From contig BDDC01000340.1 in assembly GCA_001662425.1 (NCBI GenBank), positions 2,161 to 66,160 on the forward strand: 64,000 bases of DNA, read 5' to 3'. Below the pieces are notes generated by a model that worked only from the letters and a program-made list of their open reading frames with translations, was not told the origin of the DNA and did no database searches. The position numbers and the translations under genes were made by a program. Origin of the DNA: Chlamydomonas sphaeroides. Its lineage: Eukaryota > Chlorophyta > Chlorophyceae > Chlamydomonadales > Chlamydomonadaceae. Positions 54,233-64,000 of the stretch are shown in pieces; within the stretch, counting starts at the first letter, position 1, and each line of letters begins with the position of its first letter.

Positions 54233-56217
54233 ATGGCTGCCCTGGTTATGCGACGCCCATTCATTGCCCCTACGCAACGAGCCACAGCGGCAACAGCCGG
54301 TAAGGGGGGCACAGCATTCCGAAGGGTCGTTGGGTCAAGGGCACCCCAGCGCGTTCTTGCTCATGTCAACCCCTGATAACCTGCTCAATAGGTGCCTGGC
54401 CATGCCCACGTCATCGCCGCGTTGCTGTTGCGCCACGGGCGGTGAGGCAGGGCGTGTGTATCGGGCACAGTGCAGGGCCACAGGGGTCCGGCCTAGCGCA
54501 TGTTTAGCTGAGCGCGTGGTGTTCGAACAAGCGCAACAGCTCATATTATGCACGCTGAAGAACTGGAGCTGGGTGGCCTTCATGGCGCCAGTGTACGTCT
54601 GCGAAGACTTCGGCTGCCCCTGGGCATCTGCCGCCACTGCGCCAGCGTGCCCCTGGTTCTCGCTGTCAGCAACAGCTCTCAGCGTCCCGCGGGCAGCAAT
54701 GTCCATTGCACCACTTGTGCTTATGGCCCAATGTTGGTAATTGTCGAAGGGTGGGGCGGGCAGCCTTGCATCCGTGCTGGAAGGGCCCACGACCAACCTG
54801 ACGCCGCTTGGCGATACCCCTGCCCCTCATGTTGCACCGTGCAGCGGCCCGCGGGTTGTCGTCACATGAGCCTACCGCTGCATACCCCCCAGCTGCATCC
54901 GCAGCCCAATGCGCACGCAGGCCCCAACCCCAAGCCCATGCACCCATGCTGTCCTCTGCATCCACGCTCACTGACGCCACCGCCCCTGGCGCCCTCCTCC
55001 GCCGGCTGCAGGCCGCCGCCGCCAGCGACACCTCGGCAGAGATCACGCAGCTCACGGCCACGCTGGTGGAAGCGGAGCAGAAGCTGGCGGCCATGTTTGA
55101 GCCGGGCAAGCCCATGCCGCGGGTACGGCAACTTGGCCCGCTCATGAGCAGCCGTAGCAACCTCGGCCCCGGTGCCACCGCCGCCTGCCTCCAGGGTACT
55201 TCTACGCTGGTTCCTAAGTTAAAGGGTACCTAAGAGGTGCCGCACGCCTGGGGGGTGGAAACCCCCACTCGAGCCCGGAGCTCTCTGCCCAGCCGGTCCG
55301 GCCAGCCCGCTCTGTCCTGGCCCCGTGCTAACGCCGCCTGCGCAACGCCCTGCGCCCGCAGGCCGGCGTGGTGGCGGCGATGCGGCAGGAGGTGAGCGAG
55401 ATGAAGATGCAGCTGGCGCGGCTCATGGGCGCCGCCTCGCCGGCAGCCGTGATGGAGGCGGCCTCGACCTCGGACGAGGAGCTGGCGGAGCGCGCTCGGC
55501 AGGCATTCCTCGAGGTGCGCGGCTGTGGAGCACTTGTGGGGGTTGACTGTGTCACTGCTACCAGCCTCTTGCCGCGGGGGCCCCCGGCTGCGGCGCCGTG
55601 AGCTGTGTGGCCCGCACGGTCCATCAGTGCGGGGCTGCGGGGGCAGGGCGGGCGTGGCAGGGCCTGCTGCTCGCTCGCGGCCAGTGGGCCCCGACAGCTG
55701 CTGCTGCTGCTGCTGACACGCCCGCCTGCACTGCCCCCGGGTGGGTCGGCCCCGCAGGTGGAGCGGCTGGTGAACCAGCGCACGGGTAACGGCAGCCGCG
55801 ACGACAGCAACGCCATCGCTGTGCTGGAGGCGGAGAACGAGCGGCTACGGTGCGTGGGTTGCGCGGTCGCCGCTGCAGATGGGGCATCTAGGTTGTGTGC
55901 ACGGAGTGGCAGTTGCTGTTGCGGCGCTACGGCAGGGCAGGAGCAGGAGCAGCCGCCGCAGGGGCGCAGCATCGGTGCCGTCGTATGTTCTACGTCGTAT
56001 GTACTTGACTGAGTGCCATGGGTGGCGGATTAGAAAGGGTAGCGACCGGGCGGCCCTAAGGAGCACATCCCAGGGCCCAGTCCAGCCCTGCCCCGCTCCC
56101 TGTCTGTGCCGCAGGCTGGAGGCGACTATGCTGCTGATGCGGCAGCAGCAGCTGGAGGAGCTGCGAGACAAGCTGGATGGCGTGCCCGCCGCCAGCAACG
56201 GGGGCAACGGGCGGTAG
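54233..56217 (+). CDS. small coiled-coil protein with organelle-type leader
   Basis: Five exons: 54233-54299, 54905-55122, 55362-55514, 55758-55849 and 56115-56217. All are GT-AG and in phase, giving 210 residues. Exon 1 encodes MAALVMRRPFIAPTQRATAA, basic and Ser/Thr/Ala-rich with no acidic residues, as in plastid or mitochondrial leaders. The rest is almost wholly heptad-like helix: LLRRLQAAAASDTSAEITQL, VVAAMRQEVSEMKMQLARLM, AIAVLEAENERLRLEATMLL, ending in a Gly/Asn tail. No catalytic motif is visible and I do not recognise the family. An organelle-targeted structural or assembly protein is an inference. The join of exon 1 to exon 2 across a 605-bp intron rests on phase and splice sites; an alternative start is the ATG at 54808. 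A TGTAA lies 444 bp past the stop. Confidence 0.65.
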
Positions 56218-57656
56218 CGGCTTGGCGCAGGGATGCGCGGCTTGGGGGGCTGCGGGGCGCCGCGGGGCGGCCCGGGCTGGGATGCGATCGCGGCCGGAGT
56301 TGGGGCAGAATGGGCGTCGAATGTGACTGATCGATGTTTGACTGATCGATGTGCAGGTCCTTGAGGACGGCCGGGGGGCAAACGGCACATGCGTGTACTC
56401 GTGGGGCAACCCACCATGTCTTCATGTATACACACGCGGCGGCAAGCAACTGCATAAGCGAGCGTGTGGCGCTGGCTGTGTGTGCCGGGCCTTCGCAAGC
56501 ATGCCATTTTGAGGGAGCTGCGTGTTGCTGCATGCCAGCATCAGCGCGCATGCGCTCTCCTTGGCGCAATTTTGCTTCACTGTATTCAACGGATGGGGAC
56601 GTTGCCGCAGCAAGCAGACCGCGCTGACGGAAAGGACGCAAGCGGGTGGGACGGATGTAGTGTAATGGCTGTTGGGCGGGGACCGCGCGCTGCCTGCATC
56701 GGAGCCCGCGAGCCTGCCGCAGAACCCCGGCGTGCCGGAAACGATGGCGAGGCGCGGTGCGGTCGGATCCACGGAACTGGGCCGTGAGGCACCACAGACA
56801 CTGTCTTCATTCCAGCCCGTACCGTGCCGGCGCACACAAGACGTCCCACAATCGGCCGCGGGCGCCAATGTCGGGCCCACCGCCAACACTACCACCACCG
56901 CTCCGCAGAGTGAGTCATGTCTTGTGCGCGCCGCGCCAAAATCCGCACCGCTGCCAGTCAACAGCCCAAAGCACATGTAGCTATACCGCCATCGCATGCA
57001 GCCGCTGCTCCGCTGACCGGAGCGTGCGCTGCGCGCACAGCAGCACGAATCCGCAAACACAGGCGCCGCGCCGCGCCGCGTCCTGCCTGTGCCACAGGGC
57101 TGCTTGCACAACAGGGGCGCACGCACCACCCACACGCACGCGCACGGGTGCGTGCCGCCGTGCGCGAGCGATCCAGTCCCCGTTCCACGTGCCGCGGGGC
57201 GCCTGCCGCCGAGAAGCTCGAGCCCCAGTGGCAGCCCCACCACCTCCGGCGCGGCGTCGCACAGCAGACGTCCAGTCTGCCGCCTCTGCCCGCCGTCCCG
57301 GCCCCTCGCACATACCCCGGGCTGCTCACCCCGTGTGTGCGCAGCAGCGCGCCAGCAGCGCCGCCACCCACAGTCCGCCACACACCGGGCGTCCTGCTAG
57401 CGCCGTCGCCGGCACTCCTCCGCGCAGTCAGCCATCACTCGCACCTTGGACGAGCACCCCGCCCTCCGGAGTCACTGGCGGGTACACGTCAAAGCATGCA
57501 TACTCCAGCTCCCGTCCTTCGCCTGAGTCCCACGCCGTCCATCCCTGCGCACCCACACGGCGCACACGCGCGGCCGCGCTGGCGGCACTAACCCAAGAAC
57601 CCACCCCCCGACATTCCACGCGTTCCATGCCCATCGAGACTGCTGCGTGGCTGCGT
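56218..57656. other. intergenic region between convergent genes
   Basis: This holds the 3' UTR of the coiled-coil gene on the left and that of the G3BP-like gene on the right. A + frame of 439 codons runs through here and on into the G3BP-like gene, where it is antisense to it; it has no domain features. Confidence 0.4.
56661..56665 (+). terminator. candidate TGTAA polyadenylation signal
   Basis: TGTAA lies 444 bp after the stop of the coiled-coil gene. Confidence 0.4.
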
Positions 57657-59933
57657 TTACGCCTGCTGCTTGGGCGGCCCGCTGGGCCCGCTGCTCATGT
57701 CTCGCATGCCGCGGCCTGGGCCCCCGCCGCGCCCGCCGCGCTCGCCACCGCGCCCGCCGCGCCCGCCCGGGCCGCTGGGTGGCCGCTCGCCGCGCCCCTC
57801 GCCACGCCCGCCGCGGCCGCGGCCGCCGTCGTAGCCGCCTGTGGCAACGCAGGATTCACACGGGAGGCAAGGGCGCACATTAGCCTCCTCTCCGCGCCCG
57901 ACCCACATGTGCATCCACGCAAGCACTGCCGTTGCCCCGCCGCTCCCGCCTGCTGTTTCACCCACCCCGGCCGCGGTAGCCGCCCCCGATGCCAGGCCCG
58001 CGGCCGCGCTCGCCGCGGCCGCCGCCGCGCGGTGCAAAGCCGCGCTCGAACTCGGGCAGTGCGCCCAGGATCTTGACCGGCTTCTCCGTCTCCGTTAGCC
58101 GCAGCTTGCCACTGTTGTCGCGCGCCGCGTCGCGCGACTTCTCGTCCGCGTAAAACACGTACGCGACCAGGCCGAAGCGCGGCGAGCGCACCACGTTGAC
58201 GCCGCCCGACCCGAAGGGGCCGAAGTCGGCGAACGCGCCGCTGAGCAGCTGCTTGAGCTCCGCCATGGACAGGTGCTGCGGGATGCCCTGCACGTACACG
58301 CCGTACCCGGGGTTGTCGTCCGAGCTGCCCGCGACCGGCGGCATGGGCTCGGCCCCCTTGCCCGCCTCGTCCTCGTCACCAGCCGCCTCCACGCCGACGT
58401 CGGCGTCGCTGGCTGCCGCGGGCGCCGCCGGCGCCGAGGGCCCGGCCGGCACCTCCGGCGCCGCGCTGGGAGCCTCGGCGGCCACCGGCACGGGCACGGG
58501 CACGGGCGGCACCACCGCCGGCGCCGGGGCGGGCGCCTTAGCCGGCGTGGCCGGCTTGGGCGCCGCAGCCGCAGCCTGTTTGGCACGCTCAGCCCAGCTC
58601 AGGTTCTGCGGCGGCGCAGGGGCGGGCGCGGGCGCCGGCGGTGCGGGCGCAGCGGCCGGCGCGGGCGCGGGCTGCTTGGGTGCCGCTGGTGCCGGCGCCG
58701 GCGCGGGCGCAGGCGCTGGGGCCGCCGGCTCCACGGGCGCGGGGCTGGGCGCCGGTGCCGCGGCGGCCGGCGGTGCGGCCACGGGCTCGGGCACCGGCAC
58801 CGGCGCGGGCGGCTGCGGCTGCTCCGGCACGGGCGCCTGGGCGGCCATGGGGGCCGGGACGGGCGCCATGGGCATGGCCGGCGGCATGCTCGGCATCATG
58901 TCCACGCGAGGGGCCAGCTGCCCCGGCATCTGCACATTGAAGGTCCCGGGGCAGGTAGCATGATCAGGCTGGCCAGCGGGTGTGCAGTCCTGGTTTTGGC
59001 CTGCGCACCGCGACTACTGCCTGGGGTTTCACAGACGCGAGGAGCGCCAGCCCAGCAACAGAGGCTGCTCGGTGCCAAACCCCGTGAACATGGGGCTTAC
59101 CGGGGCCGGCGGCATGCCGAACGCCGGCGGCGGCGGCATGGGCACGTGCGCGGGCACGAAGCCGTTCTCCATGGGGCGGACGGGCTCCGCGGGGAAGATG
59201 CGGAGCATGTCGTTGAGGACATAATAGCCCTTCTCCTGGGTGGCCAGGAAGAAGGCCTGCACGAACTTGCGCTCCACGCCCTGCACCGCAAGACGCAGCA
59301 GACGTCACACCCCGCGGCATCGTAGCGTATGCATGCAGCAGAACGACGCGCTGACTGAGTCAGCTGGTCAGCACCGTCGCACCCTGCTCTGGCACCGTGC
59401 CGGGTTTGCACGGCCCCCGCACCTGCAGCTTCATGGTGCCCGACACCTGCAGGATCACGCCATTGTTCTGGGAGAACTGCGCGTCCAGGAACTTGTCGCT
59501 GGCAACCACCGCGTTCTGGATGCGGTTCATTACCACCTCCTGAATGGCCTGCAAAGCGACAACAGGGGGTGCGATCAGCCCCAGATAATACCACCAGGCC
59601 CCAATCATGACCCTGACCAACCTCCAGGCTGCCGCCGGCCGTCTCAACCACGTTGTTCCGGGCATCTGGCTGAACGTCGACGACACAGAACGTGCTGTTC
59701 TCCTTGTAGAAGCGGTGCAGGTACTTGGGCAGCTTCTCAAGCACATCGTAATATTTGCTGATGAATTGCTCGGCGACCTGCACACGGTCCGGGCCCCGAG
59801 AGTCGCGCGAAGAAAGACGGCGCCGAGGTTCGACTGGGCCAGGTCCAGTACCAGCTGCACAGCCACCAGCAATAAGGTCCAGAGTGCTACTTGGAGGGCT
59901 CACCCAGGGGGCGCTCGGGGTGGGCGCGGCCAT
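57657..59933 (-). CDS. G3BP-like RNA-binding protein (NTF2 domain, RRM, RGG tail)
   Basis: Six exons: 59933-59904, 59777-59622, 59548-59423, 59280-59101, 58929-57966 and 57838-57657. All are GT-AG and in phase, giving 545 residues. The NTF2-like domain spans about 11-145: VAEQFISKYYDVLEKLPKYL, HRFYKENSTF, AIQEVVMNRIQNAV, VSGTMKLQ and RKFVQAFFLATQEKGYYVLN. A 200-residue Pro/Ala linker contains NLSWAERAKQ and an acidic patch (GDEDEAGKG). The RRM (about 373-450) has YGVYVQGIPQHLSMAELKQL and FGLVAYVFYADEKSRDAARD. The tail is RGG-rich and ends GPPKQQA. This order is that of animal and plant G3BPs, which nucleate stress granules and bind mRNA. Cytoplasmic location is inferred, since no leader is present. 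Confidence 0.9.
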
Positions 59934-62005
59934 GATCTCGATGGTCTTGGAAGTCTATTTTTTGACAGTAGATTAAGGTCAGTCAGGGTAGCTACTGGTG
60001 ATCCTGAGGCGGCTCCAGCTGCCAGCGGTCCGCTGTGCGGCAGCACGGCCCTTAAAGAGTGCCCCGCTGTGCAGCTCTAACCTAAGGAGGCAGGACAGCG
60101 CAGTATGCGACAAGTGTTTGCTAGCGCTACGCTGACGCTGGTCTGAGCCCCCGCCAAACTGTCCCATGCAAGGCACAATTTGCCACTTTGCGCTATTCCG
60201 ATCAGCCTTGCCCCGCGCCGCCCCCTGCAGCCCATAGCCTACAAAGGATGCAATAGAGTCAACTGATGGGCGTCGGGCACACACCACGGTACGTACCCTG
60301 GCACGCATGTCTGCCCTGCACCCCGAGCACATCATGGAAATTTTCTCTGTTCTTCCTCTTCCGCCCGCAGCGCACTTTGAGGCACTGTGAGTTAGGAGCA
60401 ATTATGGCTTTGGATGACTCAAGGCACATCCGCATGGCGGCCCCTTGACCCTGGAGGCGATTCGCCCTTGACAACTGTGTCGCTCCAGGTCGCTATTGAC
60501 GAAGGGAGTCCCCTGCTCTTGACATCAGCTTACACCCTTGCCTTCGCGACAACCCCTTCATATTGAACACAGATCAATATGCACACCTGATAGACCGAGC
60601 GCCTCGTCGGTGTCTCCAGGAGGGGGGTTTCCAAATTTTTGCTGTCTGCTGTCGTCGCCCCTCTACACAGGCTACCGGATATAGTGAATCCTCGTTTTTG
60701 CAGGATTTTACCCCCGGCTCCGTTTTAGTTTTCCATAAGCACACGCCTGGTAGTCAGTATTCGCAGTATCAGCAGCCCAGGTACTCATAGACTAAACCGA
60801 TTGGGGTGCCACGGGGTCCCAGTCCCACAGCTGGGAGGTGCCGGAGGCCTGGGCCGGGGGGGGGCGGAAGGGCTCGGCCGTGCAGAGAGGCGGGCCCCGG
60901 CCTTCAGACGGACGGCAACTTTGATGCCAGAGAAAGATCGAATGCCCTGTGGCTGGCGGCCTCGCGCTCGCCTGCTGAGTCCAGGCACGTGCCCTGCCAC
61001 TGCTTTGGCTGGGCTGGTGGCAGGGCAAAGCGACGTGTCTCGGTGACGTTGGGGCACTTGGGGCTGCGCGCCACGCAACGGCGTCACCCCTCGGCTGACC
61101 AGGTCCCGGGCGCTGGCGCGTCTCGCGCCATTACGGCCACGTGCCCTCTCCACCCCTATGCGTTCTTCATGCTGTGGGCCAGCAGCGGTCTCAAGCAACA
61201 CGCAGGGGCATCTCCCGCCTTGCATACCGGCACTTGCGTTGTAGCCACGGTGATATCAAGCAGAAGAGCTCCCCTAGTGTCAACGCGTGGGGCGCACGAC
61301 GGCACGATAGCAGCTCTGACGTTACAGACCAGCCGCGTCACAGCCTTTGCCCGCGCTGGCCGCATCCTCGGCAGGGGCGCGGCCCAGACCCTTCTCAGGC
61401 GCCCACGAGCTCATCCTGCGTTCTTCCGGTGCCTGTGCACCGGCGTTGCGTCAGGGGCGCCAAGCCCTGTCCCATCGCGCCCACCGCCCGCTACCGTCCG
61501 TCAGGGCCCCGGGCCCCCGGCAGCAACGACCGCAACCCGTTCCCCTACACCGGAAGCCCTATGACCGCCTTCCCTCCACAGGCCTTAGCGCTCGAAGGCG
61601 TCGCCAACGACTCCCACCGGCAGTCCCGTCATTGCAATCCCTTACCCGGTCCTCCTCCCAGCCAGCGGCGCAAGAACAGCCCCCCACCTTGCAGCTCGCA
61701 CGGCCGCCTGCCGCACGGTGCGCTATCTGTGCCGTGCCGTCGTCCGTCCCTCACCTTGCTAGTCCCACACGCCGCGCCTCCCCGCACCACAATTTCAACT
61801 TGCCCGTTGCGCCAGCCGATCACATGCCAACGGCCCGCTCACAGCCACCCTCACAGCCTCCCTGGTCGGCTGGCATGGCGTGGGGGCGGTGTGCCCCCGG
61901 CCGCAGCAGCAGCCCGCTCGCATTCCAGCACAGAGCACCTCTCCTGGCCCGTCAGCTGACACCGCGTGCGCTGACAACAGCTCTCAGCTCTTAGCCGCAG
62001 CAAGC
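59934..62005. other. unassigned region between G3BP-like gene and CYP51
   Basis: About 2 kb upstream of the G3BP-like gene and downstream of CYP51. The left half is comparatively AT-rich (for example 60.4-60.8 kb) and probably includes the G3BP-like promoter. TTACA at 61322-61326 (TGTAA on minus) is a candidate CYP51 polyadenylation signal. Overlapping frames at 60.8-61.9 kb show no domain features. Confidence 0.4.
61322..61326 (-). terminator. CYP51: candidate TGTAA polyadenylation signal for CYP51
   Basis: TGTAA on the minus strand lies about 680 bp past the CYP51 stop. The distance is long but possible. Confidence 0.3.
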
Positions 62006-63443
62006 TCACAGCGGCGCCGGGCGGCGGGTGTAGCGCACGCGGCAGGGCTTGGGGCCGATGACCATGCTCTCGTAGTCGGCGCCCGGCACCGGGTCCAGCA
62101 GCTCGAACTCGAAGTTGCGCAGCAGCACCGACCAGATGCTCTTGATCTGCGTCCATGCACAATTGAAGCACACACAGGCAACGAACGGGAGTCGTAGTCA
62201 GAGCTGGGCACACATTGGCAAGCGTTGAGCGAAGAGCACAGCAGCATGCGCGCGATGCGAGGAACAGGGCCAGGTCAGCCGCCATCGGCTGACGACAGAT
62301 GCCGGTACGCTGCAAACAAGTGCTCCACGTCTTGGGACGTGGTTTTCAAGCAGGCGCCCTGAGGCCCCCGGTGTAGCTGAGCCCACCTGCAGGTACGCGA
62401 AGTTCTGGCCAATGCAGGCGTGGCGGCCGGCGCCGAAGCCGATGAAGGCGTAGTTGCGGTTCTGTCGGTTTGGGAGCACGGTTGGAGGAGGGGTCCGCGT
62501 AGGGGACAGGGCATGGAGCTAGGGTTGGCGGGGGCCACAAGGAGACGGCCGGCTGCAGCGGCAATCGTGACGGGCGAGGCCAGGTGCGGCAGAGCCCGGC
62601 TGCCGTGTGCCTGCATGCATGCATGCCTGCGGCCCGTGGGGTCGGCCTGCGGCCGCACCTGCTCCTCGCGCGGTGGCGCGAAGCGGTCGGGCTCGTAGGC
62701 CTTGGGGTTCTTGAACACGTTGGGCAGCATGTGCGAGAAGTTGGGCGAGGCGGCCACAACGTCGCCCTGCGGAGGAGGGGGAGGCCAGGGCGAAAAGTTG
62801 GGGCGAGGAGCGGGGGCGGGCAGCCAAGTTTGGGTGTGGCAGTGGCCATGCACACGGCCATGCATGCATGGACCTGCAGCACGCGCGCCGCGCGGCAGGG
62901 TCTACCGGCCGCCACCCCAGCCTGCACCCCGAGCAGCACGCGTCAGCACACAGCACACGGCATCCCGGTGCAGCCCACGACAGCCGGACCTTGGGCACGA
63001 CGTAGGTCTTGCCGTCGCCCGTGGTGACGGAGAAGGGCTTCTTGGCGTAGCGCATCACCAGCAGCAGCGGCGGGTGCATGCGCAGCGCCTCCGTGATGTT
63101 GCGGTGCAGCACCTGGGGGAGCGGGGAGTGGGGAGGGAGGCGGGGGGCGGTCAATGGGATGCCACAGTCCAGGGCCGCGCACCAGGGCGTGAGTTATCTG
63201 ACGAGAATGGTAGGCGATCATCGTAGTGCTAAGCAGCGGTCAGGCGCAGCACCCGCCGACGCGCGCGCTGGTAACCCCATGCAAACAACGCAACTCGGCC
63301 CCGGCACAGCACGCTCCACGTGTGTGCGCTCTGCTGCCGTTTAAGCGTACCTCCATGTCACTCAGCGCCTCGAACGACAGCTCCTTGCCGTGCTTGGCGA
63401 TGATGGCCTTTTGCTCCTCCACCGCCGGGGTGAAGGCCTTGTC
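62006..63443 (-). CDS. CYP51: sterol 14-alpha demethylase CYP51, 3' part (5' end beyond window)
   Basis: Six C-terminal exons: 63443-63351, 63112-62990, 62766-62659, 62461-62387, 62146-62006, preceded by missing ones; five are visible here. They encode the last 179 residues. Landmarks are the K-helix ExxR in EALRMHPPLLLVMRYA, then VAASPNFSHMLPNVFKNP, YEPDRFAPPREEQ, the haem-binding FIGFGAGRHACIGQNFAYLQ with its Cys ligand, and the CYP51-specific end ADYESMVIGPKPCRVRY. The enzyme removes the 14-alpha-methyl group from obtusifoliol or a related sterol in the ER. The I-helix and N-terminal membrane anchor must lie beyond 64000, as no matching exon was found in 63444-64000. All visible introns are GT-AG and in phase. 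Confidence 0.93.
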
Positions 63444-64000
63444 CTGTGCGGGCAGGGGGGGCGCGGAGCGGCAGGGCCAGGTCGCTCAGCGCAGGGCCGA
63501 TGCTGAAGAGGACGCTGGGCAGGGTGCCACCCCAGAGCGATCAGCCGGTTGCAACAGGCGCCGAGCGGGGCCGATGGCAGCGCGGTAGCTGCGCCATGCT
63601 TGGAGCATGCGGCCTGTCGCAGGCAACGGCGTTCGCTTGGCATCCGCAGACGCAGCGAGCCGCAAGCCGAGCAGCCACGAAGCATAACGCCCTCGCTCTT
63701 TCCGCGCGTCCGGCCTCCTCGCTTCCAAACCCCCGCTTCCAGTCGCAACCGTCGGCGACCCAGCTGCAACGCCTGTCGCCTGGCAGCCTGGCACCCCACC
63801 AGCGGCACGCCCCACCCAGCCTAGCTCTCCGGCCAACCTCCACTCTATCCCGTCTCTTATCTTGGATGTGGTGCCGCAGGTCCCACCCCTGGCCCCAACA
63901 CGCTGTTGCAATTACAGCTGCCCCGGCTGTTGCCTCACGGCCCACCCCACCCACCAACCCACCCACCAACCCACCCAAGCCCACCACGCCCTGTCTGCTA
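63444..64000. other. probable CYP51 intron running off the window
   Basis: No P450-like exon was seen on the minus strand, so this is most likely a long intron. A ccaacccac-type tandem tract occupies 63941-63977. Confidence 0.4.
63941..63977. repeat. CCCACCAAC tandem repeat
   Basis: About four degenerate units of cccaccaac/cccacccacc occur in tandem near the window end. Confidence 0.7.

Noticed and set aside
1..64000. CRISPR arrays, bacterial operons, phage or plasmid features, tRNA or rRNA genes
   Set aside because: None was found. Intron-rich genes and TGTAA signals mark this as eukaryotic nuclear DNA. Short tandem repeats lack the spacer structure of CRISPR, and no cloverleaf was recognised by eye.

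Overview
The window is nuclear DNA from a green alga, most likely a chlorophycean (core chlorophyte) with a high-GC genome. The evidence is dense GT-AG introns, alanine/glycine-rich proteins, plastid-type leaders, candidate TGTAA polyadenylation signals downstream of several stops, and two axonemal genes (outer-arm dynein LC1 and Rib72) whose conceptual products closely resemble Chlamydomonas ciliary proteins. There is no operon structure. Genes are separate transcription units, often in divergent pairs sharing about 0.4-0.9 kb. Because nearly all genes are split, gene models were built by hand: exon ends were chosen so that splice sites, reading phase and family conservation agree. Exon coordinates are given in each entry.

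Layout, left to right. 1-2.7 kb has no recognised gene. 2.7-3.6 kb (-) is a lysine-rich-tailed unknown protein. 3.8-4.1 kb (-) is a stray fragment of the OEP61-like gene found 35 kb away. 4.5-6.3 kb (-) is an F-box-like/ankyrin-like protein, divergent from dynein LC1 at 6.8-8.9 kb (+). 10.3-13.4 kb (-) is GMP synthase, divergent from a secreted glycosyltransferase-like protein at 14.3-17.3 kb (+). 18.5-19.2 kb (-) is an unknown gene interrupted by a 366-bp assembly gap. 19.8-23.3 kb (-) is a protein combining a CBM20 starch-binding domain, a coiled coil and a C-terminal SAND-like domain, which is the most unusual product in the window. 24.0-24.2 kb (+) is the end of a small membrane protein. 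24.2-26.5 kb (+) is an AUH-type enoyl-CoA hydratase. 27.8-30.8 kb (+) is Rib72. 32.2-34.8 kb (-) is coproporphyrinogen III oxidase, divergent from an OEP61-like TPR receptor at 35.2-39.7 kb (+). 39.7-43.1 kb is unassigned and holds a 10-N gap. 43.1-53.8 kb (-) is the nonsense-mediated decay helicase UPF1 in at least 28 exons, divergent from a small leader-bearing coiled-coil protein at 54.2-56.2 kb (+). 57.7-59.9 kb (-) is a G3BP-like NTF2/RRM/RGG protein. 62.0-64.0 kb (-) is the 3' part of CYP51, running off the window.

The genes do not form one pathway. They cover cilia (LC1, Rib72), RNA turnover and mRNP (UPF1, G3BP-like), purine, haem/chlorophyll and sterol synthesis (GMP synthase, CPX, CYP51), and plastid or starch-related functions (OEP61-like, the CBM20/SAND protein). 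The best leads are the CBM20-coiled coil-SAND protein, the displaced OEP61 tail fragment, a decoy exon inside UPF1 that would terminate its reading frame, and a small repeat family confined to UPF1 introns.
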